DNA of 55,147 nt from Verrucomicrobiota bacterium (GTDB lineage: Bacteria > Verrucomicrobiota > Verrucomicrobiia > Limisphaerales > UBA9464). Both the position numbers and the translations under genes were made by a program. The notes under the pieces were generated by a model. That model did no database searches. It was not told where the DNA came from and saw only the letters and a program-made list of their open reading frames with translations. This document shows positions 43,215 to 50,963 of the stretch, piece after piece (position 1 is the first letter of the stretch; each line of letters begins with the position of its first letter). Location of the stretch: contig JARXAF010000074.1 of assembly GCA_029865985.1 (NCBI GenBank), positions 1 through 55,147 on the forward strand, given 5' to 3'.

Positions 43215-44174
43215 TCAGGGGGCCAATTGAAGCCAGGCCATGCCCCACTGGATCCATAGCGGAATGGTGATCAGGCTCAAGATTGTGGTTCCGGCCACGA
43301 TGCGGACAGCCGTGGCGGGATCACCTCCGTACAGTCGGGACAAGACGATGGGGAAAACTCCGGCGGGCATGGCCGCTTGGACGACCAGCACCCGCTTGAT
43401 CTCCACCGAGCAGGGTAGCACCCGCGCGATTCCGAGCATCAATGCCGGGATGATTCCCAGCCGGAAGAGGGCCGACCAGAACAGGACTCCGGCCGACCGT
43501 GCGGGATGCAATTGACGGATCTGGTCGGCAACCATGGCTCCGGTGAGCATGATCCCCAGCGGGAATGCGCAGGCACCCAGCATGGAGGCCGTGATCCCAA
43601 TGGGGCGTGGCATCCACCGAGCCGCACCACAGGCGTTGAGGAGCAGAGAAACGACAATCGCCACGAGTGGCGCGTTGATGAGTTTGCGCCATTCACCGGG
43701 GCCGGTGGCGTGGCCCAAGGTCATCAATCCCAGAGTCCACATCGCGATGTCGACACCCAGATTGTGCACGAAGAGGACGCCCGGAGTGTCGGGGTGGTTG
43801 GCGAACAGCACGAGGACCAACGGGAAGGGGACATACCCGTAGTTTTGCAAACCGGTGACGAGCGCAAAGGTTCGTTGCTCAGGATCGGTTTTGAGGCCGA
43901 CCTTTCGGCGGAAGAGCCAGCAGACACCGATGCCGAGAACGATGCCCCCGAATCCCATCAGTGGTGGAACCAACAAGTTCTCCGCACGTTGCAAGGCCTG
44001 ATTGCCGAGCACTTTGTCAAAGATCAGGCAGGGGGTCAGGACATTGACCACCAAGCGCAGCAGTGTCGCGTCGGCTTCCTCGGTCAACCAACGGATCCGA
44101 CGGAGTCCGATTCCGACCAGGGCCAAACAAAAAACCGGCAAGACTGCCGACAGCACATCACTCAGGGACATCAT
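43215..44174 (-). CDS. AEC family transporter (auxin efflux carrier-like)
   Basis: About 319 residues with ten predicted membrane helices in two five-helix halves. The first half has VLPVFCLALVGIGLRRI and LTPCLIFDKVL, the middle has ALVTGLQNYGYVPFPLVLVLF, and the second half has AGVFPIVLSRLYGGDPATAVRIV. AEC proteins carry small carboxylates such as malonate or malate; the substrate here is unknown. I used the ATG at 44174, 14 bases after the upstream stop; a longer GTG start at 44207 would overlap that gene. Confidence 0.88.
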   Translation of the reverse strand: MMSLSDVLSAVLPVFCLALVGIGLRRIRWLTEEADATLLRLVVNVLTPCLIFDKVLGNQALQRAENLLVPPLMGFGGIVLGIGVCWLFRRKVGLKTDPEQRTFALVTGLQNYGYVPFPLVLVLFANHPDTPGVLFVHNLGVDIAMWTLGLMTLGHATGPGEWRKLINAPLVAIVVSLLLNACGAARWMPRPIGITASMLGACAFPLGIMLTGAMVADQIRQLHPARSAGVLFWSALFRLGIIPALMLGIARVLPCSVEIKRVLVVQAAMPAGVFPIVLSRLYGGDPATAVRIVAGTTILSLITIPLWIQWGMAWLQLAP

Positions 44175-44187
44175 GATTGGGTCGCTG

Positions 44188-44751
44188 TCAGGCGAGGAGG
44201 TGCTCAACCAATGCCGCGAATTCCAAATGCTGAACCCTTCTCAGGTAGGCGATGGATTCGGTTGCCGGTCGCTCCGCCGCCCGTTCGCATTCTTGTACGA
44301 GGGCGAGGGGATCCAGGGTTCCAGAGAGGGTCAGTCGTTCCAGTACGGCCTGTGCCTCGGGAGTTTGTGCGGCCCGGATGGCTGCGGGCGTTGCGGCCCG
44401 ATAGATCGGGTGCCCAGAAACCCTGCGAAACCAGTACGCGGCATTCCAGTAGTCGGGTTCGCGCCGGTGCAGAAGGGCGTGAATCAGGCAGCCATCGCGA
44501 TCTCCGCGGTCCTCGACCAGATTGTGTGCAGGGTCATGGTGGTCGTGGTACAGCAATGCGGTTGCCGACAGCAGATCCGTTGTCGCTGCGGTCAGCTTCA
44601 ATTCGCGCGTCAGTTCCAGAAGTCGGATTTCAACGGTGTCTTCAGACAGCGTGCCCGCCCTGGGGCCGGGCCCCAGATCCGGGAGTTCCGGCGTGGCTAG
44701 GCGTTCCCAAAAACGGGTGGTGCGAGAAAGTATGTCGGTCGGACTGGACAT
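44188..44751 (-). CDS. conserved protein with HRREPDYWNAAYWFRRVSGHP motif
   Basis: 187 residues, soluble. The block LYHDHHDPAHNLVED, then LIHALLHRREPDYWNAAYWF, matches an uncharacterised family that I recall from bacteria and also from fungi and plants. The His, Asp and Glu residues suggest a metal-binding or hydrolytic site, but no function is known to me. The family match is from memory and was not searched. It lies just before the AEC gene, probably in one transcript, and divergent from the polyprenyl synthase gene. Confidence 0.7.
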   Translation of the reverse strand: MSSPTDILSRTTRFWERLATPELPDLGPGPRAGTLSEDTVEIRLLELTRELKLTAATTDLLSATALLYHDHHDPAHNLVEDRGDRDGCLIHALLHRREPDYWNAAYWFRRVSGHPIYRAATPAAIRAAQTPEAQAVLERLTLSGTLDPLALVQECERAAERPATESIAYLRRVQHLEFAALVEHLLA

Positions 44752-44880
44752 CGGGGCGGTGGGCAATGCTCGTGGTCGGGGGAGGGGGCGTCAAATCGGC
44801 AGGCATCTCATTCGATGTGATGCTCCGGACCAATCCCGCCTTGAAAGCCCGGTCGCTGGCAAGTTACTAGAGCGGGACCG

Positions 44881-45771
44881 ATGTCCCAATTCGACCTCGC
44901 TTCCTGGATCACCACGCAAACCCGTGAGGTGGACAAAGCCCTGGACCGTTTCCTGCCGAAGGCCACCGCCAAACCGGCCACGATCCACAAGGCCATGCGT
45001 TACTCCCTCTTTGCGGGTGGCAAGCGGATGCGCCCAGCGTTGGTGCTGGCTGCGGCGGAGGCCTGTGGTGGCACTCACGCAGCAGCGATGCCTTTGGCAT
45101 GCGCGGTGGAGTGCATTCACACCTACTCTCTGATCCATGACGACCTGCCCGGCATGGACAACGACGATTTGCGCCGCGGTAAACCCACGAATCACAAGGT
45201 CTTCGGTGAGGGCATCGCGATCCTGGCAGGCGATGCCTTGTTGACCCAGGCCTTTGAGATCGCCGCTTCCTGTTCAGGCTGGAAGCGCTACAGCACCAAA
45301 GACATCGTGATGGAAATCGCGAAGGCCTCCGGTTCTTTGCAGCTCATTGCCGGACAAGTGGCCGATTTGGAGGGGGAGGGTCAGAAGATTTCGCGCGCAC
45401 AACTCCGTTACATTCATGAGCGTAAGACCAGCGCCTTGTTGGCCTGTTCAGTGCGGCTCGGAGGCATGAGCGCCAACTGCACGCCCGCTCAGCTCGATGC
45501 GTTGACCGACTTTGGTTATCATGTGGGTTTGGCCTTTCAGGTGATCGACGACATCCTGGATGTTACTCAAACCTCTGAACAGTTGGGGAAAACCGCTGGC
45601 AAGGATGTGAAGGCTCAGAAAGCCACCTACCCGTCGATTGTGGGCCTGGAAAAATCCAAGGTCATTGCTGCGGAATTGACCGCCAAGGCCGAAGCGGCGC
45701 TGAAGCCGTTCCGGGGCAAGGCCGTCGCTTTGGGGGCCATTTCAGACTACCTCCTCAAGCGCCAGTCCTGA
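44881..45771 (+). CDS. ispA: short-chain polyprenyl diphosphate synthase (farnesyl diphosphate synthase type)
   Basis: 296 residues. The first Asp-rich motif DDLPGMDND has the two-residue insertion of bacterial (type II) farnesyl diphosphate synthases, and the second is DDILD. GGKRMRPALV and LQLIAGQVADLEGEG are also typical. It condenses isopentenyl and allylic diphosphates, using products of the MEP pathway to which ispG belongs. Whether the product is C15 or C20 depends on residues before the first motif and is not settled by eye. Confidence 0.93.
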   Translation: MSQFDLASWITTQTREVDKALDRFLPKATAKPATIHKAMRYSLFAGGKRMRPALVLAAAEACGGTHAAAMPLACAVECIHTYSLIHDDLPGMDNDDLRRGKPTNHKVFGEGIAILAGDALLTQAFEIAASCSGWKRYSTKDIVMEIAKASGSLQLIAGQVADLEGEGQKISRAQLRYIHERKTSALLACSVRLGGMSANCTPAQLDALTDFGYHVGLAFQVIDDILDVTQTSEQLGKTAGKDVKAQKATYPSIVGLEKSKVIAAELTAKAEAALKPFRGKAVALGAISDYLLKRQS

Positions 45772-45872
45772 CAAGCAATTGAGCTCCGACGGAAAATGCG
45801 CTTGCGATGGGGAGTCCGACTCCTTGAGCCTTCGGCGGCCCGAGGCGCCGTCGGTAGCGGTTGCATTCGGCC

Positions 45873-46820
45873 TTGTCTGACAAATCTGTGAAAGTCTTCA
45901 CCGGTAATTCCAATCCAAGTCTGGCCAAGGCAATCTGCGATTCCATCGGAATCCCCTTGGGCTGCTCCACGGTGAAGCCGTTCCCCAACGGCGAGACCTT
46001 CGTCAAGATCGACGAGAACGTCCGTGGGACGGATGTGTTTGTCATCCAGTCCACCAGCCCACCGGCTAACCAACATCTCATGGAGATGTTCATCATGATC
46101 GACGCGCTGCGGCGGGCGAGTGCTTCACGGATCACGGCCGTTTTGCCTTTCTACGGCTATGCCCGGCAGGATCGCAAGGATCAGCCGCGCGTGCCCATCA
46201 CGGCCAAATTGGTGGCCAATTTGTTGGTCGCGGCCGGTGCCAACCGGGTGCTGACCATGGATCTCCATGCCCAGCAAATTCAGGGTTTCTTCGATATTCC
46301 GGTCGATCACCTCTACGCAGCACCGGTGCTGCTGGAACACATTTCGCGTCAGCAGACTTCGAATCTCGTAGTGGTGAGCCCGGATCTCGGTGGTCTCAAG
46401 ATGGCGGCCGCCTACTCGCAGACCTTGGGTGCCGAATTGGCCATCGTCGCCAAGCGCCGCAAGAGCCCGACCGAAACGGAAGCCATTTCGGTGATCGGTG
46501 ACATCGAGGGCAAGAATGTCCTGCTGGTGGACGACTTGACCGAAACCGCTGGAACTCTGGTCAACGCTGCCTCTCTGCTCAAGCAGCGAGGGGCGAGGCG
46601 CATTCAGGCTTGTGTGTCGCATGCCTTGATCAACGAGCTTGGAATCGACCGGTTGCGAAAATCGGAGATTGACGAACTCATCACCACCGATAGTGTCCTC
46701 CGCCCGCCTATTGAGGGGGTCAATATAACGACCCTTTCGGTGGCTGGTTTGCTGGGAGAGGCGATCAAGCGGATTTACACGAATTCCTCGGTCACTTCCC
46801 TATTTGAGTTTAAGGGCTGA
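45873..46820 (+). CDS. prs: ribose-phosphate pyrophosphokinase
   Basis: 315 residues from a TTG at 45873 (LSDKSVKVFTGNSNPSLA), the usual length. Family blocks: FPNGETFVKIDENVRG, YGYARQDRKDQPRVPITAK, TMDLHAQQIQGFFDIPVDHL, the PRPP-binding loop LLVDDLTETAGTL, and a C-terminal LLGEAIKRIYTNSSVTSLF. It makes PRPP for nucleotides, histidine and tryptophan. The loop reads DDLTETAGT where most enzymes have a form like DDMIDTAGT, a mild variant. No strong ribosome-binding site is seen, so the start is not certain. Confidence 0.95.
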   Translation: MSDKSVKVFTGNSNPSLAKAICDSIGIPLGCSTVKPFPNGETFVKIDENVRGTDVFVIQSTSPPANQHLMEMFIMIDALRRASASRITAVLPFYGYARQDRKDQPRVPITAKLVANLLVAAGANRVLTMDLHAQQIQGFFDIPVDHLYAAPVLLEHISRQQTSNLVVVSPDLGGLKMAAAYSQTLGAELAIVAKRRKSPTETEAISVIGDIEGKNVLLVDDLTETAGTLVNAASLLKQRGARRIQACVSHALINELGIDRLRKSEIDELITTDSVLRPPIEGVNITTLSVAGLLGEAIKRIYTNSSVTSLFEFKG

Positions 46821-46860
46821 AGCCGTTTGCAAGTGCGGCTCGGCAGATACGACTAAAATT

Positions 46861-47532
46861 ATGAAATCATTGAAGCTGAAGGCGAACCCCCGCACCCAAA
46901 CGCGGCGCAAGGGTTCCAAGGCGCTCCGCTCTGCCGGACGCATCCCTGCAAACATCTACGGCAAGTCCATTGCCCCCCAGAATCTTGAGGTTGATTCCGA
47001 GGCTTTCGTCGAACTGATCCATTCGGCCCACTCCGAGATCGTTTTGGTGGATCTGGAGGTTTCCGGAGATGCCAATTCCCGTTTGGCCTTGGTTCAGGAC
47101 GTTCAGCACCATCCGCTCAGCGGCGAGGTGTTGCATGTTGATTTCCACGAGGTGAAGTCCGACGAGTTCATCACGATCCGCATCCCGGTGGAGGCCACTG
47201 GCGAAGCAGAAGGCGTGAAGGGCGGCGGCGGCACCTTGGAGCACGTTCTCCAGAAGCTCCGCGTGACTGCACTGCCCAAGGATCTGCCCGAGCAGATCTT
47301 GGTCGATGTTTCCGCTTTGGCTGTGGGTCAGGCGATCCAGATCGGTCAAATCCAGGCCCCGGCCGGCGTGACGATCTTGGGTGACAAGCACCTCCGCGTG
47401 TTCGCCGTGTCTGCGCCGGTGACCGAGGCTGAAGCGGCCCCGGCCGCTGAGGGCGCTGAAGCCAAGCAGCCTGAGATGATCAAGGAGAAGAAGGAAGAGG
47501 CTGCTCCGGCTGCCACTGCCAAGAAGAAGTAA
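46861..47532 (+). CDS. rplY: 50S ribosomal protein L25/general stress protein Ctc
   Basis: 223 residues. The N-terminal 5S-rRNA-binding domain (LKANPRTQTRRKGSKALRSAGRIPANIYG) and the C-terminal TL5 domain (VDFHEVKSDEFITIRIPVE) make it the long CTC form. The last 40 residues are Ala/Glu/Lys-rich. It is followed by pth, the conserved prs-rplY-pth order. Confidence 0.95.
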   Translation: MKSLKLKANPRTQTRRKGSKALRSAGRIPANIYGKSIAPQNLEVDSEAFVELIHSAHSEIVLVDLEVSGDANSRLALVQDVQHHPLSGEVLHVDFHEVKSDEFITIRIPVEATGEAEGVKGGGGTLEHVLQKLRVTALPKDLPEQILVDVSALAVGQAIQIGQIQAPAGVTILGDKHLRVFAVSAPVTEAEAAPAAEGAEAKQPEMIKEKKEEAAPAATAKKK

Positions 47533-47564
47533 TTTGACGCGTCGTCGCCTCGGGGCCTGTGATC

Positions 47565-48146
47565 ATGACCCCTCCCGTTTTGATTGTGGGTCTGGGAAAC
47601 CCGGGCGACGAATATCGACACACCCGACACAATGCGGGTGCCATGGTGGTAGATCGCTTCGCCGCCAGCCGGTGTTCCGGTTGGCGGAGGGAGCGGAAGT
47701 TCTTTTCAGAAGTGGCGACGGGTGAATGCGGCGGCCGAAAAGTGGTCTGCGTGAAACCCCAAACCTACATGAATCTGAGCGGTGAAGCGGTGGCGGCTTT
47801 AAGTCGATTCTACCGTGTCACTCCCGATCAGATCATGGTGGTGGCCGATGATGCGGACCTGCCAATTGGGGCGGTTCGGATGCGGCCATCGGGAGGTTCG
47901 GGGGGGCACAATGGCTTGGCATCGGTCAAACAGCACCTGGGGACTCAGGATTTTCCGCGGCAACGCATCGGTGTTGCCCGGCCGGTTCAGGCAGTTCGGG
48001 ACATCGCATCGCACGTCTTGGGAGTGTTTGAACCTGACGAGCAGGTGAGGTTGAACGAGGTCCTGCAGCAGGCGGATCGGCAAATTCAGTGCTGGCTCGA
48101 GGAAAGTCTCGGGAAAGCCATGAGTCTCTACAACCGAAACCACTGA
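47565..48146 (+). CDS. pth: peptidyl-tRNA hydrolase
   Basis: 193 residues. LIVGLGNPGDEYRHTRHNAGAM holds the catalytic His of the HNAG motif and the tRNA-binding Asn. PQTYMNLSGEAV, VADDADLPIGAVRMRPSGGSGGHNGLASV and RQRIGVARP complete the signature. It frees peptidyl-tRNAs stalled after drop-off. The ATG at 47565 is preferred to the GTG two codons earlier. It ends the prs-rplY-pth run. Confidence 0.95.
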   Translation: MTPPVLIVGLGNPGDEYRHTRHNAGAMVVDRFAASRCSGWRRERKFFSEVATGECGGRKVVCVKPQTYMNLSGEAVAALSRFYRVTPDQIMVVADDADLPIGAVRMRPSGGSGGHNGLASVKQHLGTQDFPRQRIGVARPVQAVRDIASHVLGVFEPDEQVRLNEVLQQADRQIQCWLEESLGKAMSLYNRNH

Positions 48147-48694
48147 CAAACCATGGGGCCTTTGCAGGCTTCAAGGAATGGAGAGACTGCTTGGGGTGTT
48201 CGGTGTTCGAGTCCAAGTCTTGAAGGAGATTGTCTGACGATTGACTGTTGAATCTGAGGATAAGAACCAACGGACTCAGTATCGAATATTTGAAATCGTC
48301 TGATTTTTTGAAAGAAGTTGCCCGAGAGGTTCGAAGAATACGGTGTCAACGCGAGTTGTAGCCTGAAATTAGAACCTGAAATTGGAGAACCAGTGGAACT
48401 GAGATGGAACGAAGGCCTAGAGCGTCGCTTCACTCAAGACACTGAAAAATCCAAGGACAACAAAACGATGTCGGTTAAAAACGATATCGGTCAAAAATCG
48501 CCAATGCGGGTCGCAGGCAGGTGCCTTAAAAACGAAGATCAAACGAAAAGTAAACGAAGAAAAAACGAAGAAAAATTGAGCAGAAAAGAATCCATCACGG
48601 GTGAGGTCAGGGAAACTCAAGGTGGTAAATTCGATGCGGTACAAATTTTGCAGTTTTGAGTGAGTCGAAGTATTGAGCGAAAAAGGCAACATAG
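48147..48694. other. A-rich non-coding region upstream of rpsF
   Basis: About 550 bp whose plus strand is markedly purine- and A-rich, unlike the GC-rich genes around it. It contains several short direct repeats: CCTGAAATT at 48362 and 48375; a 14-bp pair AAAACGATGTCGGT/AAAACGATATCGGT at 48462 and 48478; and a four-copy 11-bp array. Short open frames cross it on both strands but have no ribosome-binding site or recognisable product. Likely promoter and 5' leader of the rpsF operon. Confidence 0.6.
48531..48574 (+). repeat. four 11-bp tandem units, helically phased
   Basis: AACGAAGATCA, AACGAAAAGTA, AACGAAGAAAA, AACGAAGAAAA at 48531, 48542, 48553 and 48564. The AACGAA core recurs every 11 bp exactly, close to one helical turn. 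Phased A-rich tracts of this type can bend DNA or act as UP-like promoter elements. Confidence 0.7.
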
Positions 48695-48735
48695 TCTCCG
48701 GTTGGGTCTCCGATGACGAGAACCCACCTTGGAGA
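48695..48735 (+). promoter_or_regulatory. leader hairpin before rpsF, candidate S6:S18 autoregulatory element
   Basis: A two-part stem: TCTCC (48695-48699) pairs with GGAGA (48731-48735), TGGGT (48703-48707) with ACCCA (48722-48726), then CTC with GAG around a CGATGAC loop. An asymmetric internal loop (GGT against CCTT) lies between. The helix ends 41 bases before the rpsF ATG. Many bacteria regulate rpsF through an RNA leader that binds S6:S18 and has a CCG-bearing loop; here CCG is at 48710-48712. The assignment is by position and shape only. Confidence 0.45.
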
Positions 48736-48776
48736 AGACAATTTTCAACCAGCGAATTAGAACCTATTTAAAGACC

Positions 48777-49085
48777 ATGAAACGCTACGAAGGACTGTTT
48801 ATTCTGGATCTCTCCGGCAAGGAAGAAGGCATCAAGGAAGTCGTCGACAAGTTGTCGGCGGAGATCACCTCTGTGGGTGGCAAGATCGAGACCGTGCAGA
48901 AGCTCGACAAGAAGTCCTTCGCTCGCAACGCCCGCAGCGGCGAGAGCGCTGGCCATTTCGTGAACATCATTTTCGAGGCTCAGGGTAAGGCGGTCGCCGA
49001 GTTGCGTTCGCGCTTCAAGCTGGCTTCCGATGTGATCCGAGTCCTCTTCACCGAGGCTCCGGCTCCGGTGGTTGCCAAGGCCTAA
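48777..49085 (+). CDS. rpsF: 30S ribosomal protein S6
   Basis: 102 residues, MKRYEGLFILDLSGKEEG at the ATG at 48777. The S6 fold is clear (GGKIETVQKLDKKSFA, GHFVNIIFEAQG, RSRFKLASDVIRVLF). It binds 16S rRNA together with S18 in the platform of the small subunit. First gene of rpsF-ssb-rplI. A longer open frame starting at 48729 would enter the leader hairpin and is rejected. Confidence 0.95.
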   Translation: MKRYEGLFILDLSGKEEGIKEVVDKLSAEITSVGGKIETVQKLDKKSFARNARSGESAGHFVNIIFEAQGKAVAELRSRFKLASDVIRVLFTEAPAPVVAKA

Positions 49086-49142
49086 TCTTTAGCAACCAAC
49101 GGTTCATCCGAACCCACCGTCCACCACTAACGCCACTCGTTT

Positions 49143-49625
49143 ATGGCCAGTTTCAACAAGGTCATCTTGGCCGGGAACCTTACCCGGGACCCGGAGTTGC
49201 GCTATACCCCGAAGGGTACGGCCATCGCCAAGCTTTCGATGGCGGTGAACCGCAAGTGGACCGGTGAAGATGGCCAGACCCGTGAGGAAGTCACCTACGT
49301 CGACATCGACGCTTTCGGCAAGCAGGCCGAGGTGATCTCCCAGTACCTCCGCAAGGGGGGTGGTCTGCTGGCCGAGGGACGGCTTAAGCTGGATCAGTGG
49401 GACGACAAACAAACCGGTCAGAAACGCTCCCGTCTGGGTGTGGTTCTCGAGAGCTTCACCTTCATTGGTGGCCGTCCGGATGGTTCTGCAGGTTCCGGGC
49501 CGATGTCTCCTCCGTCCTCCGGTTCCGTTCCGGGACGGGTGACAGGCAATCGCCCCGCGCCTGCTGCTCCGGCTCCGGCCGATGCCGAGGGTGGCCCTCC
49601 GGACGACGATGATGTCCCGTTCTGA
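49143..49625 (+). CDS. ssb: single-stranded DNA-binding protein
   Basis: 160 residues. An N-terminal OB fold (FNKVILAGNLTRDPELRYTPKGTAIAKLSMAVNRKW, then YVDIDAFGKQAEVISQYLRKGG), a Gly/Pro/Ala-rich linker (about 112-150) and the acidic tip DDDDVPF, which recruits replication and repair partners. Placed between rpsF and rplI, as is usual when it is in this operon. Confidence 0.96.
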   Translation: MASFNKVILAGNLTRDPELRYTPKGTAIAKLSMAVNRKWTGEDGQTREEVTYVDIDAFGKQAEVISQYLRKGGGLLAEGRLKLDQWDDKQTGQKRSRLGVVLESFTFIGGRPDGSAGSGPMSPPSSGSVPGRVTGNRPAPAAPAPADAEGGPPDDDDVPF

Positions 49626-49673
49626 TCCCCGACGATTCCATTTCAACTGATAATTTTTTAACTCCTATTTCCC

Positions 49674-50228
49674 ATGCCAAAGACAGAAGTCCTCCTCATC
49701 CAAAACGTGGTCGGTCTGGGCGGTGAGTCCGATCTGGTCAAGATCGCCTCCGGCTACGCACGCAACTATTTGATCCCTCAGGGACTGGCTGTGCCGGTTT
49801 CCTTGGGCAACAAGCGCCGGGTCGAAGCCCTGCGTCAGCGCCGTGCGGAGCGCGAAGCCAAGGAACTCAGCTCCATGTCTGAGTTGGGCAAGAGCTTGAG
49901 CAAGGTGACGCTGACCATCGCCGTGAAGACGGGCGATGATGGCAAGATGTTCGGCAGCGTGACCTCCGGGTCCATTGCTGACGCACTCAAGACCCAGTTG
50001 GAGGTCGCCCTCGACAAGCGTAAGATCCACCTCGAGAAGCCCATCCAGGCTCTCGGAGAATACGAGATCGAATTGCGCCTGCACTCCGAGGTTCGCTCGG
50101 CCTTCAAGTTGGTCGTGAAGAGCGCCAATCCGTTGCCCGAACCCGTGGCGGCTCCCGTGGCTGAGACCCCGAAGACCGAGAAACGCTCCTTCCGTGGCGG
50201 ACCTCGCTCGGGTGGTGACTCCAAGTAA
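49674..50228 (+). CDS. rplI: 50S ribosomal protein L9
   Basis: 184 residues; the family is usually about 150. The N-terminal domain is LLIQNVVGLGGESDLVKIASGYARNYLIPQGLA, then the connecting helix (RVEALRQRRAEREAKEL) and the C-terminal domain (KMFGSVTSGSIADAL). About 35 extra residues form a Pro/Ala- then Arg/Gly-rich tail (EKRSFRGGPRSGGDSK), which may bind RNA. rpsR, which normally sits between ssb and rplI, is absent from the 48-bp gap. Confidence 0.95.
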   Translation: MPKTEVLLIQNVVGLGGESDLVKIASGYARNYLIPQGLAVPVSLGNKRRVEALRQRRAEREAKELSSMSELGKSLSKVTLTIAVKTGDDGKMFGSVTSGSIADALKTQLEVALDKRKIHLEKPIQALGEYEIELRLHSEVRSAFKLVVKSANPLPEPVAAPVAETPKTEKRSFRGGPRSGGDSK

Positions 50229-50288
50229 AACTTCAGTGGACGGGCGGGAAGAGTCTTGAGAGAGACTAGTCGCCGACCCGATTCAGAC

Positions 50289-50315
50289 AAACGGCGGACC
50301 TTGGTCCGCCGTTTT
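50289..50315. terminator. bidirectional rho-independent terminator after rplI
   Basis: A perfect 12-bp stem AAACGGCGGACC/GGTCCGCCGTTT (50289-50300 and 50303-50314), with TTTT on the plus side and AAA on the other. It lies 60 bp after rplI and 60 bp after the convergent acetyltransferase, so it can serve both. Confidence 0.85.
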
Positions 50316-50374
50316 ACCGTTTATGGGAGCTTGCGATCCGGCGATTGGGGCGATTTTACCCAGCATCGCTGGCC

Positions 50375-50860
50375 CTAGGGTGACAAAGCCAGTCGTTCCA
50401 AGGCCTTGCCGCTCACTCGGCAAATGCGCCAATCTGGAAGGACATCGGCCCCCTGACGACGATAGAACTCGATGGCGGGTGTGTTCCAGTCGAGAACGGT
50501 CCACTCGAATCGGCCACAACCGCGTTCCATGGCCAATTTTGCCAGATGCTTGAGCAAGGCTCTGCCGTGGCCGCGACCCCGGAATTCTGGGCGTACATAC
50601 AGATCCTCGAGGTGTATGCCCGGTTTTCCGAGAAACGAAGAGAAGTTGTGGAAGAAGATGGCCAAACCCACGGCACAATCGCCCTCAAAAGCCAGGACCA
50701 CTTCGGCAGCTGGTCGGGTGCCAAATAACGTTGTCTGAAGTTGTTCCCGAGTTGCCTGGACTTCATGGCTTAGTTTTTCGAAGGCGGCCAGTCCCTGAAT
50801 CAGTTCTAGAATCAAATCGACGTCTTCCACCGAGGCTTGCCGCAACGTGGTGTGGTTCAT
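50375..50860 (-). CDS. GNAT N-acetyltransferase, SSAT/thialysine acetyltransferase-like
   Basis: 161 residues from the ATG at 50860. Strongly patterned on spermidine/spermine N1-acetyltransferase relatives: LIQGLAAFEKLSHEVQATRE, FFHNFSSFLGKPGIHLEDLYVRPEFRGRGHGRALL (acetyl-CoA site) and CGRFEWTVLDWNTPAIEFYRRQGA. It probably acetylates a polyamine or a lysine-like amine. A longer open frame to 51076 overlaps the divergent methyltransferase and is rejected. Confidence 0.9.
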   Translation of the reverse strand: MNHTTLRQASVEDVDLILELIQGLAAFEKLSHEVQATREQLQTTLFGTRPAAEVVLAFEGDCAVGLAIFFHNFSSFLGKPGIHLEDLYVRPEFRGRGHGRALLKHLAKLAMERGCGRFEWTVLDWNTPAIEFYRRQGADVLPDWRICRVSGKALERLALSP

Positions 50861-50963
50861 GGGGTGACTTTTGGTGTCGGCCGTTGGGTCGGCAATGGTC
50901 AACTCGAGAGGGATGCAATGAATCATTGAGCCCGGAAGTGCAGAGTCTGAGACTGAAACGCAC

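Noticed and set aside
48318-48659. A 113-codon gene in the A-rich region before rpsF
   Set aside because: The product is Lys/Glu-rich simply because of the A-rich strand. There is no ribosome-binding site, and direct repeats cross it.
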